Shown: piece by piece, positions 8,213-15,903 of the stretch
Numbering within the stretch: the stretch's first letter is position 1
How the letters are laid out: every line of letters begins with the position of its first letter
NCBI RefSeq assembly: GCF_007655305.1
Contig: NZ_VLOG01000054.1
Coordinates: 1-39,274, forward strand
Source of the DNA: Algoriphagus algorifonticola
GTDB lineage: Bacteria; Bacteroidota; Bacteroidia; Cytophagales; Cyclobacteriaceae
DNA: 39,274 nt
Reading direction: 5' to 3'
The notes under the pieces: generated by a model
What the model was told of the DNA's origin: nothing
The model's input: the letters and a program-made list of their open reading frames with translations, nothing else
The model's database searches: none
Translations under genes and position numbers: made by a program

Positions 8213-9391
8213 ATGATCAGAGTGGACGAAAAGGGCTTTTATGGCAAGTTTGGGGGAGCATATATTCCTGAAATGTTGCATCCCAACATCGAAGAACTTC
8301 GCGATAATTATGAGGCCATTGTAGCTTCAGAGGATTTTCAAAAGGAGTTTCAGATGCTGTTAAAGGATTTTGTGGGCCGTCCTACCCCTTTATACTTTGG
8401 ATCTCGTCTTTCTGAGAAATACGGGGCAAAAATTTACCTGAAGAGAGAAGACTTGTGCCATACAGGGGCACATAAGGTCAACAATACCATAGGGCAGATT
8501 ATTCTGGCCAAAAAGCTGGGCAAGAAAAGGATAATTGCCGAAACAGGAGCAGGTCAGCACGGAGTGGCAACTGCTACTGTTTGTGCTTTGATGGGAATGG
8601 ATTGTACTGTCTACATGGGTGAGCTGGATATCCAAAGACAGCGCCCGAATGTGGAGCGTATGAAAATCTTGGGAGCTAAGGTGGTTCCGGCAACTTCAGG
8701 TTCTAAGACATTGAAGGATGCCACCAACGAAGCTATGAGACAGTGGATTAATAATCCTGTAGATACTCATTACATCATAGGCTCTGTTGTAGGACCGCAT
8801 CCTTATCCGGAAATGGTTGCGCGCTTTCAGTCCGTGATTTCTGAGGAAATCAAGTGGCAATTGAAAGAAAAAGAAGGAAGAGAAAATCCTGATGCAGTTA
8901 TAGCATGCGTTGGAGGTGGATCCAATGCTGCAGGTGCTTTTTATCATTACTACAATACTCCGGAGGTTCGCCTGATTGCTGCTGAAGCCGCTGGATTGGG
9001 TGTGAGTTCCGGTAAATCCGCCGCCACCACAGCCTTAGGTACCCCGGGGATTTTACATGGATCCAAAACTTTATTGATGCAGACGGAAGATGGGCAGGTA
9101 GTAGAGCCACATAGTATTTCTGCTGGCTTGGATTATCCTGGAATAGGTCCCGTTCACGCTCATTTATTTGATATCGGACGAGGAGAATTTGTGGCTGTGG
9201 AAGATGAGGATGCCATGAAAGCAGGGATAGAGCTGAGTCGATTGGAGGGAATTATTCCTGCGATCGAAACAGCCCATGCACTTCATGCTCTGAATATGAT
9301 AGAATTCCGTAAGGATGATGTAATAGTGATCAATCTTTCAGGAAGAGGTGACAAAGATCTGGACACTTATATCAAGTGGGGGAATTATTGA
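8213..9391 (+). CDS. trpB: Tryptophan synthase beta chain
   Basis: TrpB condenses indole with L-serine using PLP. The PLP lysine is in HTGAHKVNN, the phosphate-binding loop is [10 protein letters not shown], and GRPTPLYF and [10 protein letters not shown] are classic TrpB1 motifs. At 392 residues it is the normal catalytic form that pairs with TrpA, not TrpB2. A purine-rich AGAGAAG precedes the ATG at a sensible distance, one of the few visible ribosome sites in the operon. Confidence 0.97.
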   Translation: MIRVDEKGFYGKFGGAYIPEMLHPNIEELRDNYEAIVASEDFQKEFQMLLKDFVGRPTPLYFGSRLSEKYGAKIYLKREDLCHTGAHKVNNTIGQIILAKKLGKKRIIAETGAGQHGVATATVCALMGMDCTVYMGELDIQRQRPNVERMKILGAKVVPATSGSKTLKDATNEAMRQWINNPVDTHYIIGSVVGPHPYPEMVARFQSVISEEIKWQLKEKEGRENPDAVIACVGGGSNAAGAFYHYYNTPEVRLIAAEAAGLGVSSGKSAATTALGTPGILHGSKTLLMQTEDGQVVEPHSISAGLDYPGIGPVHAHLFDIGRGEFVAVEDEDAMKAGIELSRLEGIIPAIETAHALHALNMIEFRKDDVIVINLSGRGDKDLDTYIKWGNY

Positions 9392-9394
9392 TTC

Positions 9395-9460
9395 AAGTCG
9401 GATGTCAGATGACCGATGTATATCAGCAATACTCATCGGACATCGGACAAGGGACATCAA
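9395..9460. repeat. Spacer made of repeated GGATGTC/GACATC words
   Basis: The trpB-trpA gap holds CGGATGTC (9399-9406), CCGATGT (9413-9419), ATCGGACATC (9435-9444) and a further CGGACAAGGGACATC (9444-9458). The first two are roughly the complement of the last two, so the mRNA could fold. No promoter or terminator is recognisable. It looks like one of several repeat-filled spacers in this region. Confidence 0.5.
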
Positions 9461-9472
9461 ACAAAAAAATAA

Positions 9473-10246
9473 ATGAACCGAATACATAGTTTATTCAAAA
9501 ACAAACAGGAGCGGGTACTCTCCATTTATTTTACAGCCGGATTTCCAAAACTGGAAGATACCTTGTCCATCATGGAAGCTATACAGGCAGGGGGAGCAGA
9601 TATTATTGAAATCGGTGTTCCTTACTCTGACCCAATCGCGGATGGCCCTACCATCCAGGATAGTAACCAAATTGCCTTGGAAAACGGTATGAGTTTGAAA
9701 AAGCTTTTTCAGCAATTGGAAGGCTTCCGTTCTAAAATTGAATTGCCGGTGGTATTGATGGGATATCTTAACCCGATCATTCAGTATGGCATGGAGGCAT
9801 TTTGCAAAAAGTGCCAGGAAGTGGGAATCGATGGATTGATTCTTCCCGATCTGCCGATGCAGCAATATTTGGATGAATTCAAATCTGTATTTGAGCAATA
9901 CGGATTGGTAAATACCTTTTTGATTTCTCCCCAAACTTCTGAAAAGCGAATCCTTGAAATCGATCAGAATACAGATGGCTTTATCTATATGGTATCATCT
10001 CATTCGATTACAGGAGCCAAGAGTGGGATCAGTGAGGAGCAAATTTCTTACTTCAAACGTGTTCAGGAGATGGGACTTAAAAACCCTCGTCTGATTGGTT
10101 TTGGTATTTCAGATGCAGAAACCTTCTCCACCGCATCAAAGTACAGTCACGGAGCAATCATCGGTTCTGCTTTTATCAAAACTGTCAAAGACTCAAAAAA
10201 TTTAAATCAAGATATCCAAGCTTACCTTCAATCTGTTCTGAATTGA
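9473..10246 (+). CDS. trpA: Tryptophan synthase alpha chain
   Basis: TrpA cleaves indole-3-glycerol phosphate and channels indole to TrpB. The catalytic Glu is in EIGVPYSDP and the catalytic Asp in DPIADGPTIQ; ILPDLPM, YMVSSHSITGAKSG and GFGISDAE (phosphate site) follow. Its 257 residues are typical. It is separated from trpB by a repeat-filled spacer of 81 bases, so translational coupling to trpB is unlikely. Confidence 0.96.
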   Translation: MNRIHSLFKNKQERVLSIYFTAGFPKLEDTLSIMEAIQAGGADIIEIGVPYSDPIADGPTIQDSNQIALENGMSLKKLFQQLEGFRSKIELPVVLMGYLNPIIQYGMEAFCKKCQEVGIDGLILPDLPMQQYLDEFKSVFEQYGLVNTFLISPQTSEKRILEIDQNTDGFIYMVSSHSITGAKSGISEEQISYFKRVQEMGLKNPRLIGFGISDAETFSTASKYSHGAIIGSAFIKTVKDSKNLNQDIQAYLQSVLN

Positions 10247-10301
10247 AAAATTGCCTAATTCTAAAATCACCTTTCAATTAAACATGATAGCTCCGAAGTC
10301 T

Positions 10302-10323
10302 CGTAAATCGAACTTCGTAAATC
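10302..10323 (+). repeat. Two CGTAAATC words before the DAHP synthase gene
   Basis: CGTAAATC occurs at 10302-10309 and 10316-10323, eleven bases ahead of the next start codon. The same word, direct and inverted, recurs before hisA and hisF but not inside genes that I noticed. Confidence 0.5.
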
Positions 10324-10333
10324 AAAAATCGAT

Positions 10334-11353
10334 ATGATTATTCAATTACAACCCGATATTTCATCCAAGCAAAAAGAGACTTTAATAGAAAAAGTCAATG
10401 GAATCGGATATAAGACTACAGAAGTAAAAACACAATTGGGAGATTACCTGATTGGAATTGGTAAAAATGAATTTGATATCCGCAAAATCGGCCAGCTCGA
10501 TGGCATCAAGGATATCCATATTGTATCAGATGAATATAAGCTGGTCTCAAAAAAGTGGAAAGCCAAGCCAACATCAGTGGATTTGGGAGATGGAGTGTTT
10601 ATTAAGGATGGGGAAATGGCCATCATCACCGGTCCTTGTTCCATAGAGTCAGAAGAGCAAATTCGAAAGGTAGTTGCCCATTGTGTAGAGAATGGTATTC
10701 GAATGATGCGTGGAGGTGTGTTTAAACCAAGAACTTCTCCCTATGCATTTAGAGGGATGGGAATTGATGGATTGAAGTTATGGCATGATATCGCTTCCGA
10801 GGCCGGAATCAAGATAGTGACCGAGGTCATGCAGACTTCTCAAATCGAGGAAATGTACCCATATGTGGATATTTATCAAGTGGGTGCCCGAAACTCTCAA
10901 AACTTCAATTTGCTTGATGAGTTGGGGAAAGTAGATAAAGCTGTGATGATCAAGCGTGGGATTTCCGGGACCATCGAGGAGCTTTTGCAATCTGCTGAGT
11001 ATGTATTTTCAGGAGGAAATGAAAAATTGATTTTGTGTGAAAGAGGGATCAGAACTTATGAAAAGGCATCCAGAAATACATTGGATTTGAACGCGATTCC
11101 TATTTTGAAAGCCAAGTCCCATCTTCCAGTGATTGTAGACCCTTCTCATGGAATTGGAATTCGTTCCTATGTGCCGCAAATGGCCTTAGCAGGTGTAATG
11201 TCTGGAGCGGATGGTATCATCTATGAATCCCATGAGATTCCTGAAAAGGCCTATTCCGATGGACAGCAAACCTTGGATTTTGCGCAAAGTGCACGATTGG
11301 CTGCGTGGATTCGGGAAAGTTTTGCGATGCGGAAAAGGTTTGACCTCTTGTAA
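10334..11353 (+). CDS. aroF: 3-deoxy-7-phosphoheptulonate (DAHP) synthase, type I-beta with N-terminal regulatory domain
   Basis: The enzyme joins PEP and erythrose-4-phosphate, the entry step of the shikimate pathway. Residues 1-70 form a ferredoxin-like regulatory domain of the Thermotoga type. The barrel follows with ITGPCSIES (PEP site), GGVFKPRTSPYAFRG, QVGARNSQNF, KRGISGTIEE, LCERGIRTYE and DPSHGIG; metal-ligand Cys, His, Glu and Asp positions are present. It lies 87 bases after trpA in the same direction, so it probably reads through from the Trp-attenuated promoter and supplies chorismate precursors. The symbol follows usage for this I-beta type; aroG or aroA may be used elsewhere. 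Confidence 0.93.
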   Translation: MIIQLQPDISSKQKETLIEKVNGIGYKTTEVKTQLGDYLIGIGKNEFDIRKIGQLDGIKDIHIVSDEYKLVSKKWKAKPTSVDLGDGVFIKDGEMAIITGPCSIESEEQIRKVVAHCVENGIRMMRGGVFKPRTSPYAFRGMGIDGLKLWHDIASEAGIKIVTEVMQTSQIEEMYPYVDIYQVGARNSQNFNLLDELGKVDKAVMIKRGISGTIEELLQSAEYVFSGGNEKLILCERGIRTYEKASRNTLDLNAIPILKAKSHLPVIVDPSHGIGIRSYVPQMALAGVMSGADGIIYESHEIPEKAYSDGQQTLDFAQSARLAAWIRESFAMRKRFDLL

Positions 11354-11363
11354 AATAATTTGC

Positions 11364-11391
11364 TTGGAATCTATCAAATTGTGTAAATTCG
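11364..11391 (+). promoter_or_regulatory. Possible promoter of the phhA-his transcription unit
   Basis: TTG at 11364-11366 and TAAATTCG at 11384-11391 are spaced by 17 bases, one base away from the Bacteroidota -7 consensus. It lies about a dozen bases ahead of the leader-peptide start. It is weaker than the trp promoter and the call rests mostly on position. Confidence 0.4.
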
Positions 11392-11408
11392 AGGCATAAT
11401 TTAAAATC

Positions 11409-11462
11409 GTGAATCCAACACCAAGAACCTACGTACATCATTCTCATTATCCTCTCCAATGA
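11409..11462 (+). CDS. Putative His-rich leader peptide of the phhA-hisHAF-hisIE unit
   Basis: A 17-codon frame starts at GTG (11409) and ends at TGA (11460-11462). Its sequence runs VNPTPRTYVHHSHYPLQ, with His codons at 11436-11441 and 11445-11447, and Tyr codons at 11430 and 11448. The stop is one base before an antiterminator strand, so a ribosome reaching it covers that strand, while one held at the His codons does not. An in-frame TAA upstream means GTG is the only possible start. The His-rich core and downstream his genes suggest histidine attenuation; Tyr sensing cannot be excluded because the first gene is a phenylalanine hydroxylase. Confidence 0.6.
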   Translation: MNPTPRTYVHHSHYPLQ

Positions 11463-11463
11463 A

Positions 11464-11533
11464 GGAATAGGAATGTTATGGTTTTTTGGTAACATATAAA
11501 TAAGCCTATTCCAATTCTGGGGTAGGCTTTTTT
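11464..11533 (+). terminator. Attenuator before phhA: antiterminator and terminator
   Basis: The terminator has a 12-bp stem, AAGCCTATTCCA (11502-11513) with TGGGGTAGGCTT (11518-11529) including two G-T pairs, an ATTC loop and a T run to 11533. An exclusive alternative is perfect: GGAATAGG (11464-11471) pairs with CCTATTCC (11505-11512). The alternative encloses a small hairpin ATGTTA (11473-11478) with TAACAT. This is a textbook two-state attenuator, placed about 185 bases before phhA. Confidence 0.8.
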
Positions 11534-11717
11534 GTTTAAAAGCTCATGTGAGCTAAGCTGCTTTTCCGAAAGAATCTTGAAACATGATCAGTTATGAATC
11601 CTGCTTCAGGAGATGCAGGATGGCAGAATACCAGGTATCAGGATAACTGAAGTTAGCAGGTTGGGAAAACTTAAAATCAAGGAATAGAGTTAGAAAATAT
11701 ATAAACCCGAATATAAA
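11534..11717 (+). other. Untranslated leader between attenuator and phhA
   Basis: There is no open frame or second promoter that I can support. It holds a short palindrome AGCTCATGTGAGCT and a loose stem between AGTTAT..CCTG and CAGGATAACT near 11590-11655. A role in mRNA stability is possible but not shown. Confidence 0.35.
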
Positions 11718-12506
11718 ATGACTGATAAACCAAAAGACTGGGTATTTAGCGACCCGAGATTACAGGATCTCAAACAGGATTATGAGGCATACACCGAGGA
11801 AGACTTTAAAGTCTGGAAAATCTTATACGAAAGACAGATGCCAAATCTGCCTAAAGCAGCTTCACAAGCTTATTTGGATGGGGTAAAAATTGTCAATTTC
11901 ACAGCGGATAAGATCGCAAACTTTGAAGAACTGAATCAAATCTTGAAAGATACCACCGGTTGGGCAGTGCAGGTGGTTCCTGGATTGATTGACGATGATT
12001 TATTCTTTGGTTTGTTGAATAACAGAAGATTTCCTTCTTCCACTTGGCTTAGGAAAATGGAGCAGCTGGATTATCTGGAAGAACCTGATATGTTCCATGA
12101 TGCTTTTGCTCATATGCCTATGTTAACTAATCAGCATTATGTGGATTTCTTGGAAAAACTTTCAGGAATTGCATTGAAGCACATCGATAATCCTTGGGCG
12201 ATTCAGTTGTTGAGTAGGATTTATTGGTTTACCATTGAGTTTGGCTTGATTAGAGAAAATGGGGAGCTTAAAATTTATGGTGCAGGGATATTGAGCTCCA
12301 AAGGAGAGACGAAATTTTCCTTGTCCGATGAACCTGCTCATTACCCATATGATGTCAAGCGAATTATGAATCAGGAATACTGGAAAGACAAATTCCAGGA
12401 TAAATATTTTGTCATCGAAAGCTTTGAGCAACTCTACAATTCCATTCCTGAAATTGAATCGGTTTTGGAGGAGATGCTGACTAAAGAAGCGAGAAGCGAG
12501 AAATGA
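11718..12506 (+). CDS. phhA: Phenylalanine 4-monooxygenase
   Basis: This pterin-dependent, iron-containing hydroxylase turns L-Phe into L-Tyr. The 2-His-1-carboxylate iron site is visible: His127 and His132 in MFHDAFAHMP and Glu174 in WFTIEFGL. The usual Gly before the second His is Ala here. The 262-residue protein is the single catalytic domain of the bacterial form, without an ACT regulatory domain. Its position behind an attenuator and ahead of his genes suggests tyrosine supply rather than catabolism, though this is inference. The last residues (KEARSEK) and the stop are encoded by the start of a GAGAAG-type repeat, so the C-terminus has been shaped by that repeat. Confidence 0.93.
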   Translation: MTDKPKDWVFSDPRLQDLKQDYEAYTEEDFKVWKILYERQMPNLPKAASQAYLDGVKIVNFTADKIANFEELNQILKDTTGWAVQVVPGLIDDDLFFGLLNNRRFPSSTWLRKMEQLDYLEEPDMFHDAFAHMPMLTNQHYVDFLEKLSGIALKHIDNPWAIQLLSRIYWFTIEFGLIRENGELKIYGAGILSSKGETKFSLSDEPAHYPYDVKRIMNQEYWKDKFQDKYFVIESFEQLYNSIPEIESVLEEMLTKEARSEK

Positions 12507-12548
12507 GAAGTGAGAAGCTAGAGAAGAGAGGCTAGAAACGAGAAAAAG
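12485..12548 (+). repeat. GAGAAG(C/T)-type tandem words after phhA
   Basis: About eight imperfect copies of a GAGAAGYG/AGAAA word run from inside the 3' end of phhA into the spacer (12485-12548). The first copies encode the terminal residues and stop of PhhA. It resembles a slippage-grown minisatellite. Confidence 0.6.
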
Positions 12549-12674
12549 AAATTTTGTCTGATAGCCGATCTGATTACAGAAATAAAATACTTGGCTTTAA
12601 ATAAAACAGAAATCAAAATGTTGGAAGATTAGAGATTGATGGATTACTTCCGTCTCCGGTCTTCCTTCTTACTT

Positions 12675-13271
12675 ATGAAAATAGCCGTAATCAAATACAA
12701 CTCCGGCAATGTACAGTCGGTCTTGTATGCATTGGAGCGATTGGGAGCAAATGCCGAGCTCACAGACGATCCTGAGAAAATCTTAAAGGCCGATAAAGTC
12801 ATATTTCCAGGTCAAGGAGAAGCAAGTACAGCGATGACTTATTTAAAGGCCAGAAAGCTGGATCAACTAATTCGGGAAATCAAGCAACCATTTTTGGGTG
12901 TTTGTTTGGGTTTACAGTTGCTTTGCGAGCATTCAGAGGAAAATAATACTGATTGTCTTGGCATTTTTCCGGTGAAGGTCAAGCGTTTTATCCCTGAAAA
13001 TTCTCAGGAATTTAAAGTTCCACATGTGGGTTGGAATGAGTTGGAGAATTTGGCTGATAATCCTTTACTGAAAAGTTTGCCAGATACCCAGTTTTTGTAC
13101 TATGTACATAGCTACTATGCAGAATTGAGCGAGGCGACGATTGCTACCACTCATTATATCCATGATTTCGCGGCGATTCTCCATCGGGATAATTATTGGG
13201 CCATTCAAGCCCACCCAGAGAAAAGCAGCACCGTTGGGGAGAAGCTACTTTCTAACTTCTTAAGTATTTAA
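12675..13271 (+). CDS. hisH: Imidazole glycerol phosphate synthase, glutamine amidotransferase subunit
   Basis: HisH hydrolyses glutamine and passes ammonia to HisF. The about 198-residue protein begins MKIAVIKYNSGNVQSV, has the nucleophile in FLGVCLGLQLL and the His-Glu pair in IQAHPEKSS. I choose ATG 12675: an upstream in-frame ATG at 12636 would add 13 residues with no family counterpart. Note hisH and hisF are separated by hisA, the usual his order; hisG, hisD, hisC and hisB are not in this window. Confidence 0.94.
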   Translation: MKIAVIKYNSGNVQSVLYALERLGANAELTDDPEKILKADKVIFPGQGEASTAMTYLKARKLDQLIREIKQPFLGVCLGLQLLCEHSEENNTDCLGIFPVKVKRFIPENSQEFKVPHVGWNELENLADNPLLKSLPDTQFLYYVHSYYAELSEATIATTHYIHDFAAILHRDNYWAIQAHPEKSSTVGEKLLSNFLSI

Positions 13272-13281
13272 ACTAAATTAT

Positions 13282-13386
13282 GATTTACGACGTCTTTCTT
13301 TATATCAGCTGTATTTTACAAATGGATTCCTGCTTGATATAAGGATTGAGATTCCTTTTCACCTCGTAAATCTTATTTCGTAAATC
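13282..13386. repeat. Inverted GATTTACG/CGTAAATC words between hisH and hisA
   Basis: GATTTACG at 13282-13289 faces CGTAAATC at 13365-13372 and 13379-13386. The arms could bring the hisH stop and hisA start together in the mRNA. No terminator T run is present. Confidence 0.5.
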
Positions 13387-13415
13387 GTCAACACGCTCAA
13401 ATCTTTCATTCTCCT

Positions 13416-14129
13416 ATGTACATCATCCCCGCAATAGACCTTATAGATGGAAAGTGCGTTCGCCTTAGTCAGGGCGATTATAGCAGCAAAAAAGAATACC
13501 ACGATGATCCTGTTGAAATGGCCAAGCGTTTCGAAGACGCAGGCATCCAAAGACTTCACTTAGTAGATCTGGATGGAGCGAAAGCCAAACGCATTGTCAA
13601 TGATCAGGTGCTGTTGGATATCACCCAAAAAACCAGTCTCAAAGTGGATTTTGGAGGTGGAGTTCAAAGTGAGGAGGAAATTGAAAAAGCCTTTTATCTG
13701 GGCGCTTCTCAAGTGACTGGAGGTTCGGTAGCTGTGAAGAAGCCTGAGATGTTTAAATCCTGGCTCATCACTTATGGGCCCGAAAAACTCATTTTAGGAG
13801 CAGATGCAAAGGACCGAAAAATCGCCATTCACGGCTGGGAAGAGACCACTGAGCAGGATTTGATCCCTTTCATTCAGTCTTATTTTCAATTGGGAGTTCG
13901 CTATGTGATCTGTACTGACGTAGCAAAAGATGGCTTACTTCAAGGCCCTTCTACGGATTTGTATAGAGAGATTTTGGAAGAAATGCCAGACTTGAAACTG
14001 ATAGCCAGTGGAGGAGTTTCATCAGTCAAGGATTTGGAAGAGTTGGAAAAAATCGGAGCCTATGGGGCAATTGTTGGAAAAGCCTATTATGAGGGAAAGG
14101 TGAGTTTGGAGGAAATGGCAGCCTTTTAA
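13416..14129 (+). CDS. hisA: ProFAR isomerase (HisA)
   Basis: HisA isomerises the aminoimidazole carboxamide ribotide ProFAR to PRFAR. The 237-residue TIM barrel begins IIPAIDLIDGKCVRL with the general-base Asp, and has the second catalytic Asp in ICTDVAKDGLLQGPS. The two phosphate sites are DFGGGVQS and LIASGGVSS. It is normal in size and content and lies in the same direction as hisH, separated by a repeat-bearing spacer of 144 bases. Confidence 0.95.
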   Translation: MYIIPAIDLIDGKCVRLSQGDYSSKKEYHDDPVEMAKRFEDAGIQRLHLVDLDGAKAKRIVNDQVLLDITQKTSLKVDFGGGVQSEEEIEKAFYLGASQVTGGSVAVKKPEMFKSWLITYGPEKLILGADAKDRKIAIHGWEETTEQDLIPFIQSYFQLGVRYVICTDVAKDGLLQGPSTDLYREILEEMPDLKLIASGGVSSVKDLEELEKIGAYGAIVGKAYYEGKVSLEEMAAF

Positions 14130-14134
14130 TGTAT

Positions 14135-14252
14135 GATTTACGATTTTGGATTTACGACTTCAATTGGACTTTAATCCTTTAATCAGTAATCTCAACCTTG
14201 AGTTTCTAGGTTTGAGGTTCCTTAAAATCTCGTAAAACTTCATTCGTAAATC
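14135..14252. repeat. Inverted GATTTACG/CGTAAATC words between hisA and hisF
   Basis: GATTTACG occurs at 14135-14142 and 14149-14156, and CGTAAATC at 14245-14252 with a partial CGTAAAAC at 14231. A second word family (CGAACACCGAACTTCGAA) follows at about 14269-14287. The layout mirrors the hisH-hisA spacer, so the same element type appears to be inserted or duplicated at both places. Confidence 0.55.
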
Positions 14253-14318
14253 GTAAATAAAAAAAATATCGAACACCGAACTTCGAATGAAGAATAATGA
14301 AGTTTTGAATACTATAAA

Positions 14319-15074
14319 ATGTTAACAAAGAGAATTATCCCCTGCCTTGATATCAAAGACGGACGAACTGTCAAAGGGGTGAATTTTGTCCAATTGCGAG
14401 ATGCAGGGGATCCGGTGGAGTTGGCGAAAGTCTATTCTGAGGAGGGAGCTGATGAACTGGTGTTTTTGGATATTACAGCTACGGTCGATAAGCGAAAAAC
14501 TTTGGCCGAGTTGGTGACCAAAGTTGCCATGGCGATCAATATTCCCTTTACAGTTGGCGGAGGGATTTCTACAGTGGAAGATGTGAAAGTCTTGCTGAAT
14601 GCAGGTGCCGATAAGATTTCCATCAATTCTGCAGCTGTCAAAAATCCAAGTGTGATTGATGAAATGGCACGGGAATTCGGATCTCAATGTATTGTGGTGG
14701 CAATCGATACCCGTGATGTAGATGGAACGGATTATGTGCACACGCATGGGGGAAGAAAGCCGACCCTTTTGCAAACGCAGAAATGGGCAAAGGAAGTAGC
14801 TGATAGAGGAGCAGGTGAAATTTTGCTTACTTCCATGGATCATGACGGAACCAAGGCAGGTTTTGCGAATGAGATTACGGCTGAGATTTCATCAGCCTTA
14901 TCAATTCCTGTGATTGCATCCGGAGGTGCGGGAACCATGCCGCATTTTAAAGATGTGTTTACCTTTGGAAAAGCAGATGCGGCTTTGGCAGCCAGTATTT
15001 TCCATTTTAAAGAAATTCCGGTTCCGAGCTTGAAGGAATATTTGATTGGGGAGGGAATTTCAATTAGAAAATAA
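14319..15074 (+). CDS. hisF: Imidazole glycerol phosphate synthase, cyclase subunit
   Basis: HisF uses ammonia from HisH to turn PRFAR into IGP and AICAR. The 251-residue barrel opens [19 protein letters not shown] (catalytic Asp in CLDI), has TVGGGIS, SINSAAV, the second catalytic Asp near [22 protein letters not shown] and the phosphate loop VIASGGAG. All expected motifs are present. It is co-directional with hisA and hisIE. Confidence 0.96.
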   Translation: MLTKRIIPCLDIKDGRTVKGVNFVQLRDAGDPVELAKVYSEEGADELVFLDITATVDKRKTLAELVTKVAMAINIPFTVGGGISTVEDVKVLLNAGADKISINSAAVKNPSVIDEMAREFGSQCIVVAIDTRDVDGTDYVHTHGGRKPTLLQTQKWAKEVADRGAGEILLTSMDHDGTKAGFANEITAEISSALSIPVIASGGAGTMPHFKDVFTFGKADAALAASIFHFKEIPVPSLKEYLIGEGISIRK

Positions 15075-15300
15075 GATAAGCTTCGCTAGATAATTTCAAA
15101 GATAGGCTTCGCAAGATATATGCAATTTAGCCCTTGATCGTTGGTCAAATATCTTATCCGCGATAGCGGATTTATCTTCCAGTATCTGCGCAGCTATCTT
15201 TTAAAAATCTGGGTTTTATAAGAAAAATCAGAATTTTCAAAATATAGTATAGTTATAACCAAAACCCTCGAGGTTTTGAAAACCTCAAAGGTTCAAGAAT
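15075..15300. repeat. Palindrome-rich spacer between hisF and hisIE
   Basis: Several short elements lie here. GATAAGCTTCGCTAGATA and GATAGGCTTCGCAAGATA (about 15073-15119) are two copies of one word. ATCCGC-GATA-GCGGAT is a hairpin at 15156-15171, and a CTGCGCAG palindrome lies near 15186. The last is GAGGTTTT-G-AAAACCTC (15270-15286) with outer AACC/GGTT, a form I recognise as widespread in Bacteroidota spacers. None has a terminator T run, so read-through into hisIE is likely. Confidence 0.55.
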
Positions 15301-15903
15301 ATGAAAATAGATTTCAATAAAATGAACGGCCTAGTACCAGCCATAGTCCAAGATGCTATTTCCGGTAAAGTCTTGATGCAGGGCTTTATGAATGAGGAAG
15401 CGCTGGCAAAAACACAAGAGACTGGAAAGGTGACTTTTTTCAGTCGTAGCAAAGACAGGTTGTGGACCAAAGGAGAGACTTCAGGGAATTTTATGGAGTT
15501 AGTTTCGATGAGTGTCGACTGTGATGGAGATGCTGTTTTGGTCAAAGCCAATCCTCAAGGCCCTGTTTGTCATACCGGTTCGGATACCTGTTGGAATGAG
15601 GAAAATTCTTCCAAAACCGGTTTCATCGATCAATTAAGAGCCATTATCAAGGATCGAAAAAATAATCCTTCTGATCAATCCTACACGGCTTCTCTTTTTG
15701 CCAAAGGCATCAATAAAGTGGCTCAAAAAGTAGGGGAGGAAGCGGTGGAAATCGTGATTGAAGCCAAGGATGACAACAAGGAGCTATTTTTAGGGGAAGC
15801 AGCGGATTTGCTATTTCACTATCTCGTTCTTTTGGAAGCCAAAGGTTATGAATTGGATGAAGTGATGGAGGTGTTGATAAAGCGGCACTCAAAAAAATCC
15901 TAG
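15301..15903 (+). CDS. hisI: Bifunctional PR-AMP cyclohydrolase / PR-ATP pyrophosphatase
   Basis: This HisIE fusion catalyses steps 2 and 3 of histidine synthesis. Residues 1-105 are HisI with [29 protein letters not shown], the metal-binding VDCDGDAVL and [10 protein letters not shown] cysteines. Residues of about 108-200 are HisE with [21 protein letters not shown] and [13 protein letters not shown]. The 200-residue length is normal. Its TAG stop overlaps the stop of convergent proA within the palindrome CTAG at 15900-15903, so no untranslated space separates the two genes. Confidence 0.96.
   Translation: MKIDFNKMNGLVPAIVQDAISGKVLMQGFMNEEALAKTQETGKVTFFSRSKDRLWTKGETSGNFMELVSMSVDCDGDAVLVKANPQGPVCHTGSDTCWNEENSSKTGFIDQLRAIIKDRKNNPSDQSYTASLFAKGINKVAQKVGEEAVEIVIEAKDDNKELFLGEAADLLFHYLVLLEAKGYELDEVMEVLIKRHSKKS

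Noticed and set aside
11473..11499. Short frame MLWFFGNI as an aromatic leader peptide
   Set aside because: It lies in the loop of the antiterminator, and its first and last codons form a nested ATGTTA/TAACAT hairpin, so the bases are better explained as RNA structure. The upstream HHSHY frame has the correct geometry.
12636..12674. Upstream start extending hisH by 13 residues
   Set aside because: The added residues do not resemble HisH, while MKIAVIKYNSGN at 12675 is the family N-terminus.
14322..14843. Antisense open frame of 173 codons opposite hisF
   Set aside because: It mirrors a well-conserved gene, is rich in His/Cys/Ile from antisense codons, and has no recognisable domain.
9395..15300. 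Intergenic repeats as CRISPR arrays
   Set aside because: The words are 8-12 bases, irregularly spaced and partly inverted, without constant-length unique spacers or cas genes.
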